Shown piece after piece: positions 33,389-38,116 of a stretch of DNA of 38,116 nucleotides. The notes beneath the pieces are model-generated. The model was not told the origin of the DNA, made no database searches, and saw only the letters and a list, made by a program, of their open reading frames with translations. A program made the translations under genes and the position numbers. Origin of the DNA: Bacteroidia bacterium (GTDB lineage: Bacteria > Bacteroidota > Bacteroidia > NS11-12g > UBA9320); contig JAEPQQ010000023.1 of NCBI GenBank assembly GCA_017640445.1, forward strand, positions 4,963 to 43,078. The letters run 5' to 3'. The number at the start of each line of letters is the position of its first letter. Position 1 is the stretch's first letter.

Positions 33389-34891
33389 TTAGTTTTTGTT
33401 AAAGCTTAGTTCAAGTTCGTTGGTAATGCCGTCGTAGTGATAGAGAATAAAGCCATCTGAAAGTTGAAGCAGCCCATCGCGATTAATGTTTGGCTTGTTC
33501 CCAACACTGCTTGTTCGGAACGTTTGGGTGAAGTTTGAGGTTCCCCGCTTATTGCTGATTGGCTCACCCCAATACTTTCTTGTTAAAACACCATCGTGGC
33601 TTGCACCTACAGGAATCCAGTTGATGTATTCGTAGTTTTGGCTAAATCCCCTTACCACAATGTTGTCGTTTTGAATAAACTGGTACGAAAACAGGTTGTT
33701 TTCTTCCAGAAGGTTACAATACCGCACGGAAGTTGTGTACGTAAGTCCGTCCATTTCCAATGTTCGTTTTGGTTTCCAAATACGCCGTATGCCAGCGGAT
33801 AGATTGGATGCGTTGAGAAGGTACAGATCCATCATAGCGATCTGCTTAAAGGAAACCACTGTGGCAGTGGTAGATGAAGAAGTTGCTCGAACGGACTCGG
33901 ATCGTTCCTTCATTAAATAGCTTTCACAGATAAATGTGTTTTGACCATTTATTTTTTGCACGTCTACAACCCGGAGAGCAGGTGCTTCAGGGTAAACCAG
34001 CCCGCCATCTTCTCGTTTGTCACCCACTTCTTCCTGAACGGCCTTGAAACTTAACTTTTGCGACGACGTTTCGGTACCCGATGCTACGTCGATGGTGTTC
34101 ACCAGTAGGGTAGTGGCCATTTTCATAAAGACGGTGTTATTCGTTGCTCCTGCGTCAGCAATAATTGTCAACTCGTTGGTTCCTGAATAGTAAGCCCGGT
34201 AAGGTTCTACATCGCTTAAGCTGTTGTTGTTGAATTCCACATCAGACATCATTTCTCCGGAAGTGTTTACCGTAATGGCCTTGTATTTCTCCGAATTCCC
34301 GATTTCGTACACAAAGCTAACCTTGCCATCTGGTGCCATTGCAGTGAGCCTGTGAAAGTGTTTCCCCTTTTCAGGTATGTGGTCGAACGTCCATTGAGAA
34401 TTGAATTCACCATCAAGTCGTTCTATTCGAACTCCGGTACCAACTTTTTTTACTTTTACTTCAGAGGTTAGGAAAAAGCCGTTGTCGTAGGCATAAAGCT
34501 TTACGTCGCTAAATTTGCCGTATTCAAACTCTTTTCGGAAAGTCTCATTTCCATCGGCATCTACCTGAATCATCAACAACATGGTTTTCATCCGCAGGCA
34601 AAACAAACTGCCATCTCCCACGGTTAAACCCTGAATCAGGTCGTATCCAACTCTCGATTGTAGCTCAATCCGGTTGAGTTTTTCACCACTTAAGTCATAT
34701 ATGATTAGCTCTTTTTTGTCAAAGGTCTTATTAACCTGATTGAAGGTATACAAGTGGTTATTGGTTTTCTTTAAAACGCCATAGATGTCGTAGGTGTGAC
34801 GTTTGTCCACCTCAATCTGAGCGCTTGTGTGAACTGCGAGGGTCAGTAGTAACGCAGCACACAACGTTTTTAGCAGGTTCAATTTTGTCAT
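33389..34891 (-). CDS. secreted protein of unknown function, first of a tandem pair
   Basis: The protein has 500 residues with a signal peptide ending VHTSAQ. The body is a series of beta-strand blades of about 45 residues (LYTFNQVNKTFDKKELIIYDLSG, DVKLYAYDNGFFLTSEVKV, KVSFVYEIGNSEKYKAI, GFILYHYDGITNELELSF), suggesting a beta-propeller. No catalytic motif was found. The related gene begins 9 nt downstream, so they are co-transcribed, with DUF2797 next. A TAGATTTG promoter box stands 4 nt before the ATG. Confidence 0.7.
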   Translation of the reverse strand: MTKLNLLKTLCAALLLTLAVHTSAQIEVDKRHTYDIYGVLKKTNNHLYTFNQVNKTFDKKELIIYDLSGEKLNRIELQSRVGYDLIQGLTVGDGSLFCLRMKTMLLMIQVDADGNETFRKEFEYGKFSDVKLYAYDNGFFLTSEVKVKKVGTGVRIERLDGEFNSQWTFDHIPEKGKHFHRLTAMAPDGKVSFVYEIGNSEKYKAITVNTSGEMMSDVEFNNNSLSDVEPYRAYYSGTNELTIIADAGATNNTVFMKMATTLLVNTIDVASGTETSSQKLSFKAVQEEVGDKREDGGLVYPEAPALRVVDVQKINGQNTFICESYLMKERSESVRATSSSTTATVVSFKQIAMMDLYLLNASNLSAGIRRIWKPKRTLEMDGLTYTTSVRYCNLLEENNLFSYQFIQNDNIVVRGFSQNYEYINWIPVGASHDGVLTRKYWGEPISNKRGTSNFTQTFRTSSVGNKPNINRDGLLQLSDGFILYHYDGITNELELSFNKN

Positions 34892-34895
34892 AAGG

Positions 34896-34903
34896 CAAAT
34901 CTA
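34896..34903 (-). promoter_or_regulatory. -7 element TAGATTTG, 4 nt before the start at 34891
   Basis: This is an exact TAnnTTTG match on the minus strand, followed by CCTT and then ATG. The geometry is the same as at mtaB and predicts a leaderless transcript. Confidence 0.6.
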
Positions 34904-34987
34904 GAAGAAATTGTGTCATCGGGATGAACCTCGTCCATGTTTTTACAGTTTTTATGAACCAACATAAATCGCGAAAAGTGAATGGCG

Positions 34988-34995
34988 TATTTTCG
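34988..34995 (+). promoter_or_regulatory. -7-like element TATTTTCG, 4 nt before the M14 start
   Basis: One mismatch to TAnnTTTG, followed by AACT and the ATG at 35000. It faces the opposite promoter 84 nt away and supports 35000 over the in-frame ATG at 34982. Confidence 0.45.
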
Positions 34996-34999
34996 AACT

Positions 35000-36742
35000 A
35001 TGAAATTAACTACGTGGTTTATCGTGCCTGTTTTTCTGTTGTTGGGTTGCTCTAAAACACCTAAGGGTGACGCACCTCAGCCTCCCTTCCTGGCATCCGA
35101 GTCGCAAAATACGACGCCCACCTATGAGGAAGGAATAGCTTTCTGGCAGGAAATGGCGGAGTATTATGATGAAATTTCGATTCATGCATATGGCATGACC
35201 GATGCAGGAGAACCACTCCACTTGGTTGTAGTAGATGGTGAACGGCCGAAACCCATTGGTTCATACAAAACGAGTTTAAAGCAAACGTTGTTGATCAATA
35301 ATGCCATTCATCCAGGAGAACCGGATGGAGTAGACGCGTCGATGTTGTTGGTACATGAACTAATGACTGAGCCAAGAAGCAAAGCCCTGTTGAAGAACAC
35401 AAGCATCGTTATAATTCCGTTTTATAACATTGGTGGAAGTCTAAATAGAAACTCCCACAGCAGAGCCAATCAGAATGGGCCGGAGGAGTATGGTTTTAGA
35501 GGGAATGCTCAAAATCTGGACCTCAATAGAGACTTTACGAAATGTGATTCGAGAAACGCACTAACCTTTGCCACGTTAGTTAATGAACTGGATCCTGACT
35601 TCTATATTGAAACCCATGTCAGCAACGGTGCCGATTACCCATACGTGATGACCTATCTTTCAACCCAGGAGGATAAGATTGGTGGGAGTATAACCAATAA
35701 ACTTCGAAACGAATGGACGCCTTTTATGGTGAAAACGATGAGTAAAGCCGGTTTTAATATGTGCCCTTACGTGAACGTTCATGGAGAATCGCCTGAGAAC
35801 GGGTATGCCACTTTTTATGACCAACCCAGATACTCAACAGGGTATTTGGCGTTAAAAGGGATCCCAGGCTACATTACGGAGACACATATGCTAAAACCTT
35901 ATAAACAAAGAGTGTTGGCCACCCAGGAGTTTTTGCGCGCAGGTTTGACCTTGTTAGCTAAACACAAGGTGAGGGAAGAAGTGGAAAGAACTCGGAGTGC
36001 CTTTCGTAATCAAACCGAAATGCCTTTAGATTGGGAGTTGGACAGTAGTGCCGTCAGGGCCATGATCTTTGATGGATATCAGGCTGCTTACAAACCCAGT
36101 GAAGTTACCGGTGAACCAAGGCTGTATTACGATCGTAATCAACCATACTCCACTAAGATACCTTATTTCTATGGCATGAAACCCACTCATATGATACGAC
36201 CACCCAGGTATTACATATTAAAGCGTGGCTTTAGAGAAGTGGAAAGTGTACTACGTGCGAATGGGGTGGAACTGGAAACTTTTGGTAAAGACACACAATT
36301 GCAAATGGAGGTATACACGATTGATACGTTCTCTACTGTGACACAACCTTACGAAAAGCACTACTATCACTACAACACCCGGGTAAAAAAATCGATTAAA
36401 ACCGTGCACATTGCCAAGGGTGATTGGTTGATCAAACTTGATAATAAACACCGTCGTTTTTTAGTGGAGGTGTTAGAACCCGAAGCACCCGATTCCTATT
36501 TCAATTGGAACTTTTTCGATGCCATTCTTCAACAAAAAGAATGGTATTCGGCGTATGTTTTTGAAGATGAGGCGGCCGAATTACTGAAAACCAATGACGA
36601 TCTAAGAAATAAGTTCGAAGAAAAGAAAAGAACTGAGCCCTGGTTTGAGGCAAGTGCTCGCGCCCAGCTCTATTGGGTTTACCAACACAGTAATCGATAT
36701 GAAAAAGCACACTTGCGATATCCTGTGTATCGCGCTAATTAA
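35000..36742 (+). CDS. M14-family zinc carboxypeptidase, lipoprotein
   Basis: ATG 35000 gives 580 residues starting with a textbook lipoprotein signal (MKLTTWFIVPVFLLLGC, Cys17). The M14 zinc site is HPGE with His104 and Glu107; the third ligand His206 lies in YIETHVSNGADY, and RGNAQNLDLNRDF precedes it. The likely catalytic Glu294 is in YITETHMLKPYKQR, so the active site appears complete. The C-terminal 250 residues, including a beta-rich part, are of unclear function. It would remove residues from the C-termini of peptides at the outer membrane or in the periplasm. The stop lies 2 nt from the opposing M61 gene. Confidence 0.93.
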   Translation: MKLTTWFIVPVFLLLGCSKTPKGDAPQPPFLASESQNTTPTYEEGIAFWQEMAEYYDEISIHAYGMTDAGEPLHLVVVDGERPKPIGSYKTSLKQTLLINNAIHPGEPDGVDASMLLVHELMTEPRSKALLKNTSIVIIPFYNIGGSLNRNSHSRANQNGPEEYGFRGNAQNLDLNRDFTKCDSRNALTFATLVNELDPDFYIETHVSNGADYPYVMTYLSTQEDKIGGSITNKLRNEWTPFMVKTMSKAGFNMCPYVNVHGESPENGYATFYDQPRYSTGYLALKGIPGYITETHMLKPYKQRVLATQEFLRAGLTLLAKHKVREEVERTRSAFRNQTEMPLDWELDSSAVRAMIFDGYQAAYKPSEVTGEPRLYYDRNQPYSTKIPYFYGMKPTHMIRPPRYYILKRGFREVESVLRANGVELETFGKDTQLQMEVYTIDTFSTVTQPYEKHYYHYNTRVKKSIKTVHIAKGDWLIKLDNKHRRFLVEVLEPEAPDSYFNWNFFDAILQQKEWYSAYVFEDEAAELLKTNDDLRNKFEEKKRTEPWFEASARAQLYWVYQHSNRYEKAHLRYPVYRAN

Positions 36743-36744
36743 CT

Positions 36745-38116
36745 TCAATTAAGCCAGATATCCTGAAGCTTTTGAACAGACTTGTCGAGATCTTCTTCAG
36801 CAGAAAGTCTGTATTGGACAGCAGGCGATTTTTTTATTGAAATCATAGTTGAGTGAACCAAGCCATCACGGTTGTACAACAATTCTGCCTTTGAGCCAAT
36901 TGGTAGCCGTGCAATTTCGTCGCTAAGATCACTGCCAACTCTCCAATTGTTAATCGCTATGATTTCATCATTAACACTTAAACCTGCTTCGACACCACTT
37001 CCGTCTGGATGTACATATGTGATCAGAAGTTTACCGTTGGTTTGTTTAGCGCTAACACCAATGCTGGCAGTTCCGTTTGCACGGTCTTCCATGTCTATCC
37101 CAACCTCAGCAAGGTAATCGCTATAGGGGATTGCATCCTTTTGGAATACATACTTCATGAAGAAGTCGTCCATGTTTTTCCCAGCCACTTTTTCACATAC
37201 CGCGATAAACTCCTTGTGGGTGAAACCACGTCCTTCCTTCGTGTAATATGTGTCAAACAAGATTTGCAAAACGTCGTCCAGCCGTTTTTTTCCATTTGTG
37301 TTGGTCAAAATTTCCAGGTCGAGCATCCAGGCAACCAACATGCCTTTGTTGTAATAAGATATGGTTACGTTTTTACTGTTTTCATTGCTTAAGTAGGCTT
37401 TTACCCAAGCTAGTTTGCTCGACTCGTCCAGGCTCATTACATCTTTACCCGGTTGGTTTTCAAGCCGATTTATGTTTCCCGCTAAGGCAGCAAGGTACGA
37501 TTCGGTTGAATGAATGCCGGCTCGCTTCAAAAACAAGTCGTCAAAATACGATGTAATTCCTTCAGCCACCCATAACATATCGGTGTAGTTTTCCTTTTCA
37601 TAATCAAACGGGCCTAGTTCGTAAGGCCGGATGCGTTTCACATTCCACAGGTGGAAGTATTCGTGTGATATCAGGCCAAGAAAGTTGCGATACTTGTCTG
37701 AATTTGTATAAGCCCAACGGTTCACCTGGCTTGTTTGGCAGTTTAAGTGTTCCAGGCCTCCGCCACCCGACTCCACATTTTGGATGAAGTGGGTGTATCG
37801 TTCACATGGATGTTTTCCTCCAAACATCTTGACCTCTTCGTCGCTGATCTTTTTGAAGTCTTCGGTGACTTTGTCTAAGTCGTAATTTCCTTTTCCCATC
37901 ATCACAATGCGATGAGGAACTCCTGCCGTTTCGTATGTGCTTATGTCAAAGTTTCCGAGTGCAATAGGGCTGTCGGCAAGCAAATCATAATTTACAACTT
38001 CAAAACTCACAGAGCTACCAGAGGTGTTAGGAAGTGCTGCTTCAACGTGTTTCCAGGTGGAAAGAGGACTAAATTCAAGTTGAATGGATTTGTCTTCTTT
38101 ACCCTTTACGTACATA
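36745..38116 (-). CDS. M61-family (glycyl aminopeptidase-like) peptidase with PDZ domain, 5' truncated
   Basis: The 456 visible residues run off the window; the ATG at 38113-38115 is internal, since the family normally has about 140 more residues before this point. The zinc motif is HEYFH in SHEYFHLWNVKRIRP, with a third ligand Glu in WVAEGITSYFDDL, as in M61. A helical domain is followed by a PDZ domain at about 345-430 (GVSAKQTNGKLLITYVHPDGSGVEAGLSVNDEIIAINN). The PDZ probably binds peptide C-termini or regulates access. The gene converges on the M14 gene with a 2-nt gap. Its own start and signal peptide cannot be seen. Confidence 0.92.
   Translation of the reverse strand, partial: MYVKGKEDKSIQLEFSPLSTWKHVEAALPNTSGSSVSFEVVNYDLLADSPIALGNFDISTYETAGVPHRIVMMGKGNYDLDKVTEDFKKISDEEVKMFGGKHPCERYTHFIQNVESGGGGLEHLNCQTSQVNRWAYTNSDKYRNFLGLISHEYFHLWNVKRIRPYELGPFDYEKENYTDMLWVAEGITSYFDDLFLKRAGIHSTESYLAALAGNINRLENQPGKDVMSLDESSKLAWVKAYLSNENSKNVTISYYNKGMLVAWMLDLEILTNTNGKKRLDDVLQILFDTYYTKEGRGFTHKEFIAVCEKVAGKNMDDFFMKYVFQKDAIPYSDYLAEVGIDMEDRANGTASIGVSAKQTNGKLLITYVHPDGSGVEAGLSVNDEIIAINNWRVGSDLSDEIARLPIGSKAELLYNRDGLVHSTMISIKKSPAVQYRLSAEEDLDKSVQKLQDIWLN

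Noticed and set aside
1..38116. Search for tRNA, rRNA, CRISPR arrays, transposases, integrases and restriction systems
   Set aside because: No cloverleaf, repeat-spacer array, transposase or integrase motif or terminal inverted repeat was seen; gene order and codon use look uniform and chromosomal.

Overview
The window looks like part of the chromosome of a free-living, probably marine, Bacteroidota bacterium, most likely of the Flavobacteriales type. The evidence is three proteins ending in type IX secretion (T9SS) sorting domains with a YPNP/FPNP motif, a TonB-dependent receptor paired with a DUF4249 lipoprotein, a LytS/LytTR pair, the split three-subunit transhydrogenase, TAnnTTTG-type -7 promoter elements and weak Shine-Dalgarno signals. 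I see no mobile element, CRISPR array, rRNA or tRNA.

Layout. 1-1349: two tandem copies of an unrecognised small secreted protein, the first cut by the window edge. 1431-4273: pntAA-pntAB-pntB operon. 4363-5004: trmB. 5001-11328: secreted proteins, comprising a large T9SS protein, a CxxCH lipoprotein, a PKD/T9SS protein and a secreted M1 aminopeptidase. 11331-14540 (minus strand): a GldL-like mini membrane protein, ung, an overlapping 48-residue membrane protein, and DPP III (M49). 14646-19409 (plus strand): a PlsC-type acyltransferase, mtaB, lgt and a probable outer-membrane protein. 19410-24859: TonB receptor, DUF4249 lipoprotein and LytS/LytTR two-component system. 25104-25475: a second small cytochrome-like lipoprotein. 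25494-30696 (minus strand): ECF sigma factor, anti-sigma-like VWA protein, TonB-C-terminal protein and an HI0933/BaiN flavoprotein with no standard start codon. 30922-34891 (minus strand): DUF2797 protein and two tandem secreted proteins. 35000-38116: M14 carboxypeptidase lipoprotein facing an M61 peptidase cut by the right edge.

Common theme. Four metallopeptidases of different families (M1, M49, M14, M61), a TonB/DUF4249 uptake pair and surface-sorted proteins suit a cell that lives on protein or peptide. The core genes (pnt, trmB, ung, mtaB, lgt, plsC-like) are ordinary housekeeping.

Most notable observations: (1) the HI0933-family gene is intact for about 400 codons but has no ATG, GTG or TTG in its first 156 codons, and a run of seven A lies just before the conserved part; (2) four genes have a -7-like box ending exactly 4 nt before the ATG, which suggests leaderless mRNAs; (3) convergent genes are packed stop-to-stop, two pairs sharing the tetranucleotide CTAG; (4) an ECF sigma factor overlaps by 4 nt a membrane VWA protein with an anti-sigma-like N-terminus; (5) a 48-residue membrane protein overlaps the start of ung; (6) a perfect 10-bp inverted repeat covers the TTG start of pntAA.
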